A stretch of 64,000 nucleotides of DNA from Nigrospora sphaerica (GCA_018287875.1 JAGVVL010000018.1:1976501-2040500), one strand, 5' to 3'. Positions 1 through 12,078 are shown, counted from the stretch's first letter. The notes: generated by a model not told the origin, from the sequence alone. Numbers and translations are program-made.

Positions 1-1749
1 CACCCGCCCGGCCGTCCCGGCACCCGTGGCCACGGGCGGGCCCATGCGGCCATGTTGGCGCACGGCCGACGTGACGAAGAACTTGCAAGTGACACTCTCG
101 GGTGGGGCAGACTCGCGGCAGATTCGAAGCTCCTCGCGGAACCAATCCATGGCCTCGAGGCGTTTGAGGGCCCACACGACAACCACCTTTTTCGTAATGG
201 CCTTGCCGTCCCGCATACGCTTGATGAGGTTCAACAACTGCGACATCAACGAGGTGATGCCGCTTCCGCCCGCAATCAAAATGCACGTGTCAAACGCAGC
301 CAGCTCCCGGCGCATGCCGCCATACGGCCCGTCGAGGTAGGCTCGGTATGTATGAAGCGGCCCCTTTTGAATCGCAGTCTCCAACACCCTTCTGGTGAAG
401 CCCCCATAAGGCTTGAACACGAGGACGCAGTCGCGGTACTGCTCACCATACTCGGACGGGAAGTCCTCACTGCAGAGCGAAGAGATGGTAAAGGGGTGGT
501 TGTCGAAGAAGGAGATGCCGGGCATTCGTAGATAGACGTATTGTCCGGGACTCCACCTCATCTGGGTGGGGATGGTGACCTTGATGGCGTTCTCCGTAAT
601 GAGAGTGATGGCCGCTTCATCCCCGACCATGAAGGATAGCCTCCACGGCTTGGTCCAGTTCAACCTGAAGAACCGTATCATGTAGCACAGGGCCCATATG
701 GCAAGCGAAGACCACAAATAGTCCCACGAAGCCAGGAAGTTCTTGGTGTGCCAAAAGAGGAGACCGAGATAGGCCATGCCGACAGGTACATGAAGAGTGA
801 CGAAAACCTCAAACGCCACCCGGCGGATAATGGGCAGCGATGCCACACAAAGCCAGAGCAGCGGGACTAGGCAGGCAATGCCGGTCCCGTAGATGACGCC
901 GCTTCCTTCGGGAAACAGCTTGGAGAACACCCGCATGCCCCCATCATCCCACACAGGCTGGATGTAGAACGGGATGGTATGCACGAGGGCCAGGAACAGG
1001 CAGATGTAGCCGGCCCATCGGTGGAGCACATTGAGTCTTTCCGGGCCGATGCCTGTGATGTAAGTGAGAAGGTTCGCTTTCATGCTGGTGGCGACGATCC
1101 AGGGGGTCATCGCAACAGCGATCATGCCGGCGCGAACAGCCACGGGGGGCGAGCCGTACTGTATACTCTCCCAGTAGAGTGGCTGAAGCAGGAACGTGTA
1201 CAAGGCGACGAAAGCAAGCGCGATGAAACCAATCATCAACACAGCAAGCGACGAAAAGGTGAAGCGATGCTTCCGCCAGACCAAGTCGGGGATGGGCCGG
1301 TAGAAAATCCACCTAAACAGGGCCAGCGCGTCCAGAATGGGGCCAATAGACGCCATGTCCGTCTTCGGCTTGAAGTCGGTCTTCTCCTCACCTGTCTCGG
1401 GGAAGAAATGCCGCCCGGTTTGGCCCGTGGGCGCGCTCGCATCTGCATGTCCGGGATTCCAGCTGTACACGTCGCGGTAATGCCGATCCACCTCCTGCTT
1501 GTAGATGGCCTGCCGAATTTTGTCCTGCCACCAATGCCATACTCGGACAACCACAACCGAGACCATCAAGGCGAGACAGAAGTACGTCCATCCTAGGCCG
1601 TATTTTCCCGCCTTGTCCCAAGGGTCCACGGTCAGGGCCTCCACCAAGCCCGGGGGGCTCGTGGCTGTCAAGGGTATGTGTATGCGCTTGACAAGTTCGT
1701 GAACAGAGCGCGATGCGCTTTTCACGGCGCTGTGGATCTCGGCTGCCAT
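1..1749 (-). CDS. ferric/cupric reductase transmembrane component, 3' end cut by window
   Basis: A FRE-type metalloreductase that would move electrons from NADPH through FAD and two haems across the plasma membrane to reduce Fe(III) or Cu(II) before uptake. One open frame of 583 codons runs from the ATG at 1749 to the window edge with no intron; the C-terminus lies outside. Visible features: an N-terminal membrane segment near residues 60-75, a ferric reductase membrane domain with two histidine pairs (His243/His257 and His320/His334) spaced as expected for bis-haem ligation, an FAD-binding HPFTISSL motif with its His at 418, and a nucleotide-binding GGSGIT motif near 490-500. The start is the first ATG and is followed directly by a hydrophilic, then hydrophobic, stretch. 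It could be a ferric or cupric reductase; the NADPH oxidase (NOX) family is less likely because of the long N-terminal region before the haem domain. No iron-regulatory site was established upstream. Confidence 0.9.
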   Translation of the reverse strand, partial: MAAEIHSAVKSASRSVHELVKRIHIPLTATSPPGLVEALTVDPWDKAGKYGLGWTYFCLALMVSVVVVRVWHWWQDKIRQAIYKQEVDRHYRDVYSWNPGHADASAPTGQTGRHFFPETGEEKTDFKPKTDMASIGPILDALALFRWIFYRPIPDLVWRKHRFTFSSLAVLMIGFIALAFVALYTFLLQPLYWESIQYGSPPVAVRAGMIAVAMTPWIVATSMKANLLTYITGIGPERLNVLHRWAGYICLFLALVHTIPFYIQPVWDDGGMRVFSKLFPEGSGVIYGTGIACLVPLLWLCVASLPIIRRVAFEVFVTLHVPVGMAYLGLLFWHTKNFLASWDYLWSSLAIWALCYMIRFFRLNWTKPWRLSFMVGDEAAITLITENAIKVTIPTQMRWSPGQYVYLRMPGISFFDNHPFTISSLCSEDFPSEYGEQYRDCVLVFKPYGGFTRRVLETAIQKGPLHTYRAYLDGPYGGMRRELAAFDTCILIAGGSGITSLMSQLLNLIKRMRDGKAITKKVVVVWALKRLEAMDWFREELRICRESAPPESVTCKFFVTSAVRQHGRMGPPVATGAGTAGRV

Positions 1750-4605
1750 GACGTTCAGGTTACCAGCGACAATGCTCGGAGTCGCGTCTGTTGGATCCGG
1801 ATGCGCTGCGCACATGGAGAGGGGGCGCGACAGGGGAGGGTTGGCTATACGGGCGACATCAAGAGCTTGGAAGCGACGGCTGAGGGATCGCCAGCTGCCG
1901 TTCCAAGTTCGTGGCCGAGGGGAGGCCCGCTTCTATACAAGCAGGATCGATAGAGTACGTTGCCCTGTTGGCGTAGAAGTCGGCGGGCCAGTAGGCTGTT
2001 ATATCCAGGCCGGGAGGGCAGCCTCAGAACGGGGCGGATTGCTGTGCAACGAAGGTATACCCGACCTCTTCTCGTACTGAATCAAACGGCACGGGAGAGT
2101 AAAGACAGGCAAAAAAGTAACAACCGGTACTTCGAGCTGAGAAAGCGAAGTTGGGGGCCTTTGGGACGGGCCGGGCGGATATAGGTATGGCAGCAAAGGT
2201 CGGGTAGCCGGGCAAGGTGTGAGTGCAGCCGAGTAAGGTGAGAGCTCGTATCCCTCGCTTCGGATGTGACTGGGGCCCAGCTTGACAGATTGGGGATGCT
2301 AAAACGCTGCTCTCGTCCTAGCTTGGTGGGCAATAGCAGGGCATGCGAGATTGACCCTCGTGGGAAACGGAACTGTGCAAATCAAGCACGCATTAGACCA
2401 GTCAATCAGGGCCAAGAACGGCCTTGCGTGGGATGGGGGGTCCCGCAGAGGCGATGTGAATGGCACAGGGATGGCGACAGGCCCAGCGGCTGGCCGATCT
2501 TTAATATTGGTTGGTCTGAAAAGCGGTCATTCCCCGCATACTGCAGGTTGCACCGGCAAGGCGTAGGCGCCCGAGGGAAAAGGTGCTGGGCCCCGGGTGA
2601 TGCTTGGCGGGCCGTTATCACACGGGTAGGCCCTGGAGGAGAGGAGACGGGAGGCGTCGGTCGGGGTGGTCGGGCCCTGCAGGGGTTCGTGTCTACCAGA
2701 TATGGCATGCAAGGGTTACCCACCCCGAGGCAGATCTCTGAGCCAGTGGTTGGTGATATGATGATGGGCAGTTAGTCAGGTGCGCAATACCTCTCTGCCT
2801 GCCACCGTACGAGGGTGTAGGCCGAGATTGCCTCGGTGTAGGTTGGCCGTGGTAGCAAATAGTGAGTAGCAGTAGTAGGCCTGCACGTCAACGACGGCCA
2901 GAGGGTGATGAAGAATAGAAGGAAAAGTTTCCGTCGGGGTCCGAGGGGTACGCTGCTGGCTGCTGACAGCATCCTGTGGATGCCAGCTCTCGTGGGTGGT
3001 TGCACCGCGTCGGCGTGCTCGGCCCCGGAGGTATAGCACCTCTGCAACAAGAAGGCGTCGTGAAGCACAAAGTTGACGAGGTGAGGGGTTCGGCTGCGGA
3101 AGCCACGGGCAGGTCGCAGACACGGAGGTCGAGGATAGCCCGTGATATGCGAGGATATGCCACGCCCCATTCGTGGCCGTGCCATCGTCCCGCGGGTCCG
3201 GCAGCGTTGTTTGCCTCGCCAACAGCTCCGGCCGTGACGGAAGAGGGCGACGACGGCGACGAATGAGAAGACTGCCACTCGGTCGATGGAGAGATAGCAG
3301 GGGAGACGGTGTTTCCGGATTGGCCCATGAGAGAGGCAGCCAGGCTCTTACGACAGGATGTCGGTCTTTCGCGAATGGAGCTCCGCGGTGTGTCGACGGG
3401 CGGCAAGAGGACAATGGTGATTCGTCCGATCGTGGCCACTCACCGGATGCTCCACCATAACGCCCCAGTTCTCCAGGGCAGGGCTGCACGATTGATGCGC
3501 AGCCCGGCTTTGCATTGGAATAGTGGCTCTGTGGCCCTGCCATCCATTCGGTTCCTGACGGACTTCCCAGCCGAGGTAGCAACCTCTTTCGTTCGTGCTC
3601 GTGGCATCCATATCTGTGCAGGCCGAGCGACATAAGAGTCCTGCACATGGGTACTTGAGGTATGCACCTGTGGGATCCAAACAGCTGGGAACTGGAAGAC
3701 TCACCCGCGACCAGAACGGGAAAGTTGGGGAACCGCCAGGCCGCGTCCGGTCCATGCTCCCGTCCCAGGCCTCTCACACAACTGGCCCCGGAACAGCTGC
3801 CGTCCTGCCGAGTGCTGTTGTTGGTAGTATGTGCTGGTGATATTTGAGGGGAAGGTCGGCAAGGGATGCGCAGATGGGCATGACTGAATGCATCGGCAAC
3901 CTCCATAACCAATCGTCGCATACGCCCCGTAAGCACACTTTACTTATCTACCAGTATCCTATGCCCTGCATAGGGAGGTACGTAGTATCACATTGTTGCA
4001 TATAGCCATCCTCCCGTGGCCCGTCACCATCGCTGTTAGCCAGCACATGCTACAGCTACATACATGTAAATGCAGGGGCCTCGCGATATTTCATTCTGAA
4101 CCACAACGGGTTGGATAACACATGGGGCGAAAGTGCCCCAACGGCAGGCGTCAAAATCGATCCACCCAATCACGGTTACGTTGAACAGGAGCTGGAGGAA
4201 GATCCGTCTCATGAACATCCATCTCGCGAACATCCATCTTGTGTCCATTTCACTCATCCATGCATAGTACGTCACCGACGGATTTTCCACAGTCGAATGC
4301 ACTTACGTTGTAAGTATTCACTTGCAGGAACAGCGGGGCTTTTGTGACGGTGAGTTGGAATTTCCCCCCGCTCTCGACCCCGCGGCCAATATTGGATGAG
4401 CTAAGTGGGAGCCCTGTCGCTGCTGCAAGGCTGAGAGCCACGGGTCGCTGGAGCTCCAGCAAAAATTAGGAAGCACAAAGGGAGAGCCGCTGATGGACGG
4501 CCTTGCCGCCCACGCCGAAGTCACCAACTGGAAAACCAAGACCCTGTCTCGCGACTTTCGTGCCTCGCCGTCCGAGACCGCCCATACAGACCACTCGCCG
4601 TTGCG
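1750..4605. other. divergent intergenic region, ferric reductase / rrp43
   Basis: About 2.9 kb between two genes transcribed away from each other, so both promoters lie here. No recognisable protein family is seen. The longest open frame, 2776-3936 on the minus strand (386 codons from a GTG), has an Arg/Pro/Ser/Cys/His-rich, non-protein-like composition and no domain. The rrp43 leader is probably the CT-rich stretch around 4500-4605. Confidence 0.6.
2776..3936 (-). other. long open frame without recognisable protein character
   Basis: An uninterrupted frame of 386 codons beginning at a GTG; the first in-frame ATG is only a few codons later. The product is rich in Arg, Pro, Ser, Cys, His and Trp, has no hydrophobic core or repeats that I recognise, and overlaps other open frames of 168-183 codons. 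These are signs of chance openness in GC-rich DNA, yet 386 codons is longer than expected by chance at this GC content. I do not call it a gene. Confidence 0.12.
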
Positions 4606-5634
4606 ATGGCGGCCCCCAACTCGCTGACGCTCTCGAGCGCCACCTTCGCCAAGCTGTCCCCCCATCCCTACCTGCTGGCAAACCTCCAGCCAACCGATCC
4701 CGCGGCGAAGCCTGCGCGTACCAACGGACGACGGCCGCAAGAGACTCGCGCTCCGCAGATCAACACGTCTTCGCTCTCCCACGCCCATGGAAGCGCCGTG
4801 GTGCGCAACGGAGACACCACTGTCATCTGCGGCGTGCGCGGCGAGACCCTCCTCACCTCAGCCATTCCCAACTACCGGGCGCCCGACGACTCGAGCCTGG
4901 CCGCCTTCGACGAGGCTCGGGACTATGACCTGCTGGTGCCCAACATCGAACTGGCAACCGGGTGCGCACCCAACTTCCTGCCGGGCGTGCCTCCCACCAG
5001 CCTGGCTCAGACCTTGAGCACGCGGGTCTACTCGCTGCTGCACAGCTCCAAGCTGGTCGACGTAGAGCACCTACGGATCTACCAAGACGACATCGGGGAG
5101 GCAGGGTCGAGCACCGGCAACGATGACGAGATGCAAGAGGCCGACCAGGCCGCCACAGCGCAGAGGACGGTGAAGGCCTATTGGGTGCTCTACATCGATG
5201 TGCTCTTCATTTCTTTCGACGGCAACCCGTTCGACACCGCCTGGGCCGCCGTCCTTGCCGCCTTGAAGGATACCCAGCTCCCCTCGGCCTACTGGGATGC
5301 GGACCGCGAAATGGTTCTTTGTAAACGCGCAACGGATAAGGTGAGGCCGCTCAACATCCGGGGACTCCCCGTGTCCTGCACGGCTGCCGTGTTCACGGCG
5401 AAGGAGAAGCAGAAGAAGGGAAGCGGCCAGTACTGGATCCTGATGGACCCCGACAGGCTCGAGGAGCGCCTGTGTGATGAGACGGTGACCATCGTCGTTG
5501 ACCGGTCCGAAGGCAAGACCAAGATTCTGAGCATATCCAAGACGGGCGGCACCATCGTCGGGCCGGCCTTGATGAAGGGGCTTGCCACGATGGCCGAAGC
5601 TAGGTGGGAGGAATTCCGGAAAATAATGAACTAG
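4606..5634 (+). CDS. rrp43: exosome complex subunit Rrp43 (RNase PH-like ring protein)
   Basis: A structural subunit of the hexameric RNase PH-like ring of the RNA exosome, which channels RNA to the catalytic subunits for 3'-5' decay and processing in nucleus and cytoplasm. Single exon, 342 residues. The N-terminal half carries the family signature: a GRRPQETR stretch near 41-48, then HGSAVVRNGDTTVICGVRGE (61-80), matching the RNase PH fold of EXOSC8/Rrp43; the C-terminal half has a DRSEGK/ISKTGG strand pair typical of the second PH subdomain. The acidic, Gln-rich loop near residues 163-186 looks like a lineage-specific insertion. The ATG at 4606 is the first in frame and gives the usual N-terminal helix length. 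Eukaryotic Rrp43 is not catalytic. Rrp42 or Rrp45 are alternatives but fit less well. Confidence 0.9.
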   Translation: MAAPNSLTLSSATFAKLSPHPYLLANLQPTDPAAKPARTNGRRPQETRAPQINTSSLSHAHGSAVVRNGDTTVICGVRGETLLTSAIPNYRAPDDSSLAAFDEARDYDLLVPNIELATGCAPNFLPGVPPTSLAQTLSTRVYSLLHSSKLVDVEHLRIYQDDIGEAGSSTGNDDEMQEADQAATAQRTVKAYWVLYIDVLFISFDGNPFDTAWAAVLAALKDTQLPSAYWDADREMVLCKRATDKVRPLNIRGLPVSCTAAVFTAKEKQKKGSGQYWILMDPDRLEERLCDETVTIVVDRSEGKTKILSISKTGGTIVGPALMKGLATMAEARWEEFRKIMN

Positions 5635-6542
5635 ATGGCACGATACTGGCAACGGCGATACCCTCTACGATGCTCTTGCCCCGCCTACTCTGGAGCGTTG
5701 CGGGCCAACTCACTGCTCCTCGTGTTGACAGACTCCAAGCGTTGAGCGCTTTGGCGCCCTCGGTGGAAAGGCCTTGCCTCACACAAAAGCGGAGGGGGGG
5801 AACGAGCCGCGAAGGTACGATGAGATATGCACGCACAAGCCAGTAGCCTGTGGCTCGAATGAGGGCCGTCGGCAATGCGTGCTCACCGAGTTCGCGCTGC
5901 CACCCAAGTGGGCGGAGACATTCTGACAACATCACCCAAGCCATTCACGAGGAAAAATTCTGTATCAACCCTTCGAACTATCCTATCAGGTGCGAGAATC
6001 CAGGACAGTAGATACGGGACGACGATTTGTTCTGCCGCCCAGTATGAGTGGCCTAATGAAAGGCCACTCGAGTGCCGGCTTTGCTGTAAGGCAGCAGAGC
6101 CGGGTTTTGCTGAGCGGGTGGTTTGAGGAGGAAAAGAAAGGCCTGCGTCGCGAGCGCGAAGAATTGATAAATGCCCAGCGGAGCCCCAAGAAGCGCGGCC
6201 CCACTTCTCTTTCGCTCCAGTCTTGAGGGTCTGTGCGTTAAGCCTGGCGACGGACTTCAATCTACAGTAGGTCCAGCAACGGATGGATTGGGCGAGTGGA
6301 CGCCACGACGTTATTCCGATCCCCATGAAAGTTATCAGTGTTCCGAACCGTGACCGACCTTTCATCCCCGCCGAGACCCCTGCCCCTGCCCCTGTACCTC
6401 GAGTATAGATGCTCGTGGAAGCTGCCCGAGGGTCCTGCAGCCGTCCATATCCATCGCCCGTCCGTATATTGAGGCGTTTTTCGCGCCTTCATCGCTTCCG
6501 GTCACGAGAGTCGAGCACCGGCCTCGCTATTCCTCCTTAGCG
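5635..6542. other. intergenic, rrp43 3' end and mrs6 promoter
   Basis: About 0.9 kb between two genes on the same strand. The open frames here are short, have no protein-like composition and show no splice-linked continuation. It should hold the rrp43 terminator and the mrs6 promoter; no clear TATA element was identified. Confidence 0.6.
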
Positions 6543-8343
6543 ATGGAGTCCCTGGGTGAGGAGCCGTGGGACGTCGTGATCCACGGCACTGGCCTGCACC
6601 AGTCCCTCTTGGCGCTGTGAGTAAGATGCTCTCCGGTGGAAACACATGCGAAGGAACCCCCTTCAAAAAAAAGGAAAAAGCGAAAGTCGGTCTGACTGAC
6701 CTAGCTCGCCCCCGGCCATGAAGCGCTCTCTCGCGGTCCAAGAAGCGCATCCTCCACACCGACCCCAACGACTTCTACGGCCAGCATGAGGCCGCCTTCA
6801 GCCTGTCAGAGGCCGAGGGCTTTGCCCGCGCCGCGGCCGGACCCGACGTCCCGGGCGTCTTCCGCAACGCCGTGGCGTCAAGGCCCGCCGACGCTGACGC
6901 CGCCGGTGGCCTGGGCCCGCCGCGGGCCTACGCGCTGGCGCTGGCCCCGCGCATCGTCCACACCAAGTCCCGGCTGCTGGCCCAGCTCGTAGCCTCGCGC
7001 GCCTACCGCCAGGTCGAGTTCCTAGCCGTCGGCTCCTTCTTCGTCTACGCGCCCGCCCAGGACGGGTCCGCGGCCCGCGTGGCCCGCGTCCCCAGCCGCC
7101 GCGAGGACGTCTTCTCGTCGTCGATCCCGGCGCGATCCAAGCGCGCGCTGATGAAGTTTCTCAAGTTCGTTCTGGACTTTGCCGCCGACGAGCAGCGGCC
7201 CACCTGGGAGCCCCACGCCGACGGACCGCTCGTCGGCTTCCTCGCCGACCACTTTAAGCTGGACCAGGACCTGCGGAGCTACATCGTGGCGCTCACTCTC
7301 ACTCTGGACGGCAACATCGCCGTGAGGGACGGCCTAACGGCCATCAACCGCCACTTGACGTCCATGGGCCTCTTCGGCCAGGGCTTCTGCGCCGTGTACC
7401 CCAAATGGGGTGGTTTGTCCGAGGTGGCCCAGGTCGCCTGTCGTGCCGGGGCGGTGGGGGGCGGCATCTACATGCTGGGCACAGGCATGGAGGTCAAGCC
7501 CGGGGACACAGACGACACCCTGCCCCTGGAGTTGACCAACGACATCACGGTACAAGCGAAAGCTCTCGTCTCGTCGCAGGCGGACTTCGCCGTTACTCAA
7601 ACCATCAGCCGGCTCATTGCCATTGTGAAGTCCCCGCTGAAGTCGCTGTTCGAGGTGGCCGTGGAGGGCGCCCCAACTCCCGCCGTCGCCGTCGTCGCCT
7701 TCGCCGGCGATACGGTTCCGGAAGCCGAACATACTCCTCCCGCCCCGATCTACGCGCTTGTTCACTCTAGTGATACTGGCGAATGTCCTGCTGGTCAAAG
7801 TAAGTCTATTGCATTTCCTACGTCGTTGTTCTGCCCCCGGTGCTGTGATGATTCAGAATACTTATCTACATTGCCTGAGCTTATGCTCTGACGAACAAAG
7901 AAAACCTCTGACAATCTGATGCACCCTTCCGTCGCATTCTCTCCATGCCCCGGTACTTTTTGCGCGTCGTTAACTGACCATGAACGACAACAGGTGTTGT
8001 ATATCTGACGACGCTGGCTACGCCCGGATCCAAGCAGAGGCTGGAACGCGCACTGGAGCTCCTGCTTCACGCCACTGAGGGCGAAGAGGCGCCGCCGTCG
8101 TATCTTTACCAGCTGTACTACGAGCAGTCCGGCGGCGACGGGAAAGCTACCACTGAGAAGAAAGGCAACGTTCCCGTGTTCTCCTTCCCGCCTCCTTCCC
8201 TGGGCCTTGCCTTTGACGACTCCGAACTGGATGCTGTCAGGACCGCCTGGGAGCTGGTGATGGGCGCAGAAGCATCCCAGGAAGAGTACATGGTCTTCGA
8301 AGACCGGGAGGGAGTCGACGCGGACGACGAAGTCTTTGACTAA
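6543..8343 (+). CDS. mrs6: Rab escort protein (Rab geranylgeranyltransferase component A), Mrs6
   Basis: Presents newly made Rab GTPases to geranylgeranyltransferase II and delivers the lipidated Rabs to membranes. Three exons: 6543-6616, 6724-7799 and 7994-8343, giving 499 residues. Exon 1 encodes MESLGEEPWDVVIHGTGLHQ, the GDI/REP dinucleotide-fold strand and glycine turn; the joined sequence continues into ALSRSKKRILHTDPNDFYG at the start of exon 2, as in all REP/GDI proteins. The GDI-like block containing FGQGFCAVYPKWGGLSEVAQ lies near residues 240-262, followed by a GGGIYMLGTGMEV strand. Exon 3 gives the short C-terminal region and a very acidic tail. Splice phases (2 and 1) are restored exactly at both junctions. 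REP is preferred over GDI because of length, divergence from canonical GDI blocks and the acidic tail. The gene faces rec8 tail to tail with 511 bp between. Confidence 0.88.
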
Positions 8344-8854
8344 GTCACGGCAGCGGCTGGCTTGAAGATGGATGTATTGGTCGGTCTACCATTTGGCAAA
8401 TTCGTGATTAATGAGCTATGACAGTCTACGCCTTATCAGTGGTGATGTGTACAGCAAATGTGGCTATATCCTGGAGCCTATCAGGCCCCGTCAAATGAGC
8501 GCTTTCGTAAAGCAACATTCGCTCGTTTCCTGCTTTGTGTATGATCGCAGACCCTTGCCTGATAGCATGAACCGACTCCGTTGAACACCCCAACGCCACG
8601 TCCTCGGCCAGCTCACGCTTCCCGCGAGGCGGCCGCTCAGTAATAACAAGGTTCCTCACAACGACCATAGACGATGTCGAATCAGATACCACGTTGCCTC
8701 AGGTCGCCCCCACCACGCCAGTAGTCCCTGAATAACACCCAGCCGAAATACAACTCCTCCCCAACATAGGGATCAAGGAAGGAAAAGCAACAACGATGGC
8801 TTTGCTCGGCAGATCCAGGTCGATTTGTGCTCACTGTGCCTCGGGCTTGAACGT
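8344..8854. other. convergent intergenic, mrs6 / rec8 3' ends
   Basis: A 511 bp spacer between the two stop codons that must contain both 3' untranslated regions and polyadenylation signals. No gene is supported. Confidence 0.6.
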
Positions 8855-11088
8855 TCAAGCTGCGGCGGGTCGGATGGCAATATAAATGCTGCCAAAGGGA
8901 TCTTGTAGGCTGTTGTTGTCTTGCTCGACGCGCATCCTGCCCTTGGATACTAAGCCAAGTACGTGGTAGAAGGCCTCGGCAGCCTCTGCATACGTCGCTC
9001 TGGCTGGAACATACATGTCGTCGAAGGCAATCCATTTCCGCCCCAGGGCGATATCTTCGTCGTGCCGCGCTTCTCCGTGTTCACGTACGATCTTTTCGAC
9101 GTGGAAAAGGAAAACGGCTCCGTCACGGTCAAGTTGGTTGCGCCTGTATTGGCTCTCTGTCTGAGGTTTGCCCTCCTCCCCAGCATGGTCAACAGGTGCA
9201 GTCATCCCATCAAAAGAGGAATTAGCCGAGTCGAAACCGCCGGCGTACCCTATTCCCATGCCACCTGCTTCGCCCATGGCGGGATCATCGCTGTAGCGCA
9301 CAATGTCATGTTGAGAGCCGACACCCCTGTTGAGAGGGCTTGAGGGCTGGTCTCTACCCAACTGATGCTGTGCAGAGCCGGCCATACGAATTGCCGAATT
9401 GGCCGCGAGGGACGATCCCCGGTTCCAGGGCATAGAAGAAGGGGGGTCTGTCAAAGCCGATTGAGCTTCTCTGCCGACTTCGGGGGGGCTTCGAGGGTGC
9501 CTGTTGCCTTGGTTGAAGGATCCGTCTCCGTTAAAATTACCACGGCTTTGGTCTTGCTGTTGTGTACCATGGCTGTTCTCCAGTCGTGGCCTTACCCGGC
9601 GATTTTCTCCCCCGGAGTCCTCGGCCCTTTCAGACATTGACCTGCTACGCTTCCGACTGTCTTGGAAAACCTCAAGGCCAGTGACGGCAGTGAATAGACC
9701 GTCACCAGAAAAATGAACAGCGAGAGGGTGTATAATTCCTGGAATGCCGAGGCTCTGGCCGACGTTGGCAATCCCCAGGCCAAAGGTGAGATGGATAGCG
9801 TTCTTCCTTGCTCGTCTGAGCAGCGTGGTATGATGAGTTTTGGGTTGGCAGCAATGTTGGCGGTAGTGTTCTTTTCCTTGCCATTCCTTCAAAACATTAC
9901 TGGAAAGCACATTTCGCTGGTCAGGACGCCACAGTCTTCGTTTCCTTCTCTTGCGCTGCGGAAGCGCAGCTTGGGTCTCAGACTGGCCATCGCCTCCTTG
10001 GCCCGACTGTGCTTCGTGTAATGCCTCGGCGTGGGCCAATGCCTCGTTATTCGGTAGCGGTTGTTCATCCATCATGACGAGATCGTCTTGGTCATCGCCC
10101 TCGGCCTGGTTTATGTCGACACCGGCCTGTGCGCTAGGCAGGAGAGGGAGACTGGACTCGTCTCCGAAGACCATGGGGGTGGGATTCGCCGGATCGATAA
10201 TGTTGCCGTCCTCATCAATCTCCATGCCCCAATCAGAGGGTCCAGCAGCATCATCCAGGGCAAAGGTGTAGCCGCCATCACCCAATTGATCCTCTTTCGG
10301 CTTTGCTATGAGACCCCGAAGAACTGGAGGGGTTGCGCCTGGATCGGATGCGCTGGATTGTGAAAGTCCCAGTTCGATGGGAAACCCCATGTCATCCCCT
10401 GGGCCGCTGGAGCCAAAACTGAACGAGTAAGGAGAAAATTGAGAGGAAGTCTTCTGCGTGTCGTCTTTTCCTGAACCTTTCAAGGCAGGCACCCCTTGTT
10501 CAAACCGGGGCAAGGGGGAAAAGAAGTTTTGTGCAAAGTCGGGATCGTCCTTAACCATCAAGTTCTCAGGGCTGCAGTCTATATCAGTATAGACCCTATG
10601 GATTAGCATCATGGAATGGTTAGACCAGTTACTCACATGGTTTTGCCGGCTCGGGGGTCTAGTGCGTTGCCTGACAGGTGTCTGAAGAAAGTACGCATGT
10701 GCGTGTTGACCTTCTGGGCATCCGTGTAGAGGTAGGTCACCTGTTGGTTGTAGACTCGAGAAGCGCCATAGAGAAGGCTGCTTTGCAGTCTCAGGGCTAT
10801 GGGAGCGCCTGGCTTGATGATGGTCTCGACAGCCTTCTGGATCTCAACATCCTGTATATCCTTGCGCGTCACACGCCTGGTGCTCGAACGTGGGCCAATC
10901 GTGGCCACGAGCCTGGACGAATCTCAGCATGGCAACTTCGATTGTGCATACGTATCTTCTAAAAGGGGTTTTCTTACCAGATAGTTGCCACGCCGCTTTC
11001 AGATTTGGCGAGAACTGTGTGCCATGGTCAACATGTATGCCCTCGTGAGTGTTGCCTTGAGATACCTACTTTCGTGGCTGTAGAACAT
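8855..11088 (-). CDS. rec8: meiotic cohesin kleisin Rec8
   Basis: The alpha-kleisin that closes the cohesin ring in meiosis and is cleaved by separase at the meiotic divisions. Four exons on the minus strand: 11088-11070 (19 nt), 11014-10978 (37 nt), 10912-10637 and 10595-8855, giving 690 residues. The spliced N-terminus reads MFYSHEILAKSESGVATIW and then LVATIGPRSS, the classic Rad21/Rec8 start; it cannot be obtained without both tiny exons. SLLYGASRVYNQQ follows near residue 60. The middle is long, acidic and low in conservation, with a basic KRRKRR patch and a moderately conserved segment ending FSGDGLFTAVTG. The C-terminus is the Smc-binding winged helix, with FYHVLGLVSKGRMRVEQ and PFGSIYIAIRP in the last 50 residues. 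Rec8 is chosen over Rad21 because of the VTRKDIQ-type N-terminal region and the short, divergent middle; Rad21 remains possible. Confidence 0.85.
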
Positions 11089-12078
11089 GGTGGAATTTTG
11101 AAGACGGGCCGGGAGACGCATCCAACGCGGAAAAGAGACGAGCAGATGGCCACAAGATTGCGTCTCTTGGCCGCGGTCTTTTCGGAGGCAGGTGTCTTGT
11201 GTCACTAGTTTGGCTGTGGTTGGCAGACCGAAACGCGCAGGAGGGTTGATATCAGGGAAAGAACGGGAGAGATGACGAAAAGGATCGCTGAAACCTGCGC
11301 CCTCGTTGGCCATACAGAATAGGATATGAATGAAGGTGAAGGATAAGACCGAACTGGAAGCCTCGCGGGTTAGTTTGGGTCACAAGGCACATGAGCTATC
11401 AAAACGGACGAGTACGTAGTTTCCTGGAGAAGGTGCAGTGGGGGGTCCCCTACAAACACCACATAAGAGGTACATATGTATGTACTTGCCTCCGACTTGT
11501 GACCTTGCCCCTTGCATTTCTCCTCGCGACTCAACGATGTAAACAGTCAGAAAGCACTTCAGATCATACCAATTCAGGAGGGCATTATTGCTTGAACATC
11601 GTCAGCGGGAACTCACCTCTCGGGCGTGGGTGCTCAATGGTATTCTCGTCTACCGCTTCCTCCCACTTCTCCAGCTGGCCAATACCTAGAACAAAAAAAC
11701 AGACAGAGAAAAACACGGCTACAGACCTTGGGTGAAGCCGCTTGCAGCAAGTTTTCTCTTGCCAGGCATTGCAGGGATCCTTGAAGAGGCTGGCCTAGGC
11801 GGAAACACAAGGATCTCCGTCTCGTTTTTTTTAAACCATGGTTGCCGGTATATGTCGGTTCCCTTCTTTTCAGCAGGCTCTAGGCAGACCGCATCTAGCA
11901 AACGTCGGGGAGCTGACCTGGATGCAGCTGTGGTCGAGTACACATCGCTTCCAGCACACTCTGCTCAGCGCAAGGAACAGGATTCACCAGTTTGATCCTC
12001 AGCCCGTCTTCCACCGGTCGTAGTATAAACCTCAGCTTTCATGACAGACACATCGACCGTGCCTAGCAGCAGACAGCG
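11089..12078. other. divergent intergenic, rec8 / serine-rich protein gene
   Basis: About 1 kb holding the promoters of two divergent genes. Open frames here start at non-ATG codons or overlap the rec8 promoter, and none looks like protein. No supported gene. Confidence 0.55.
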
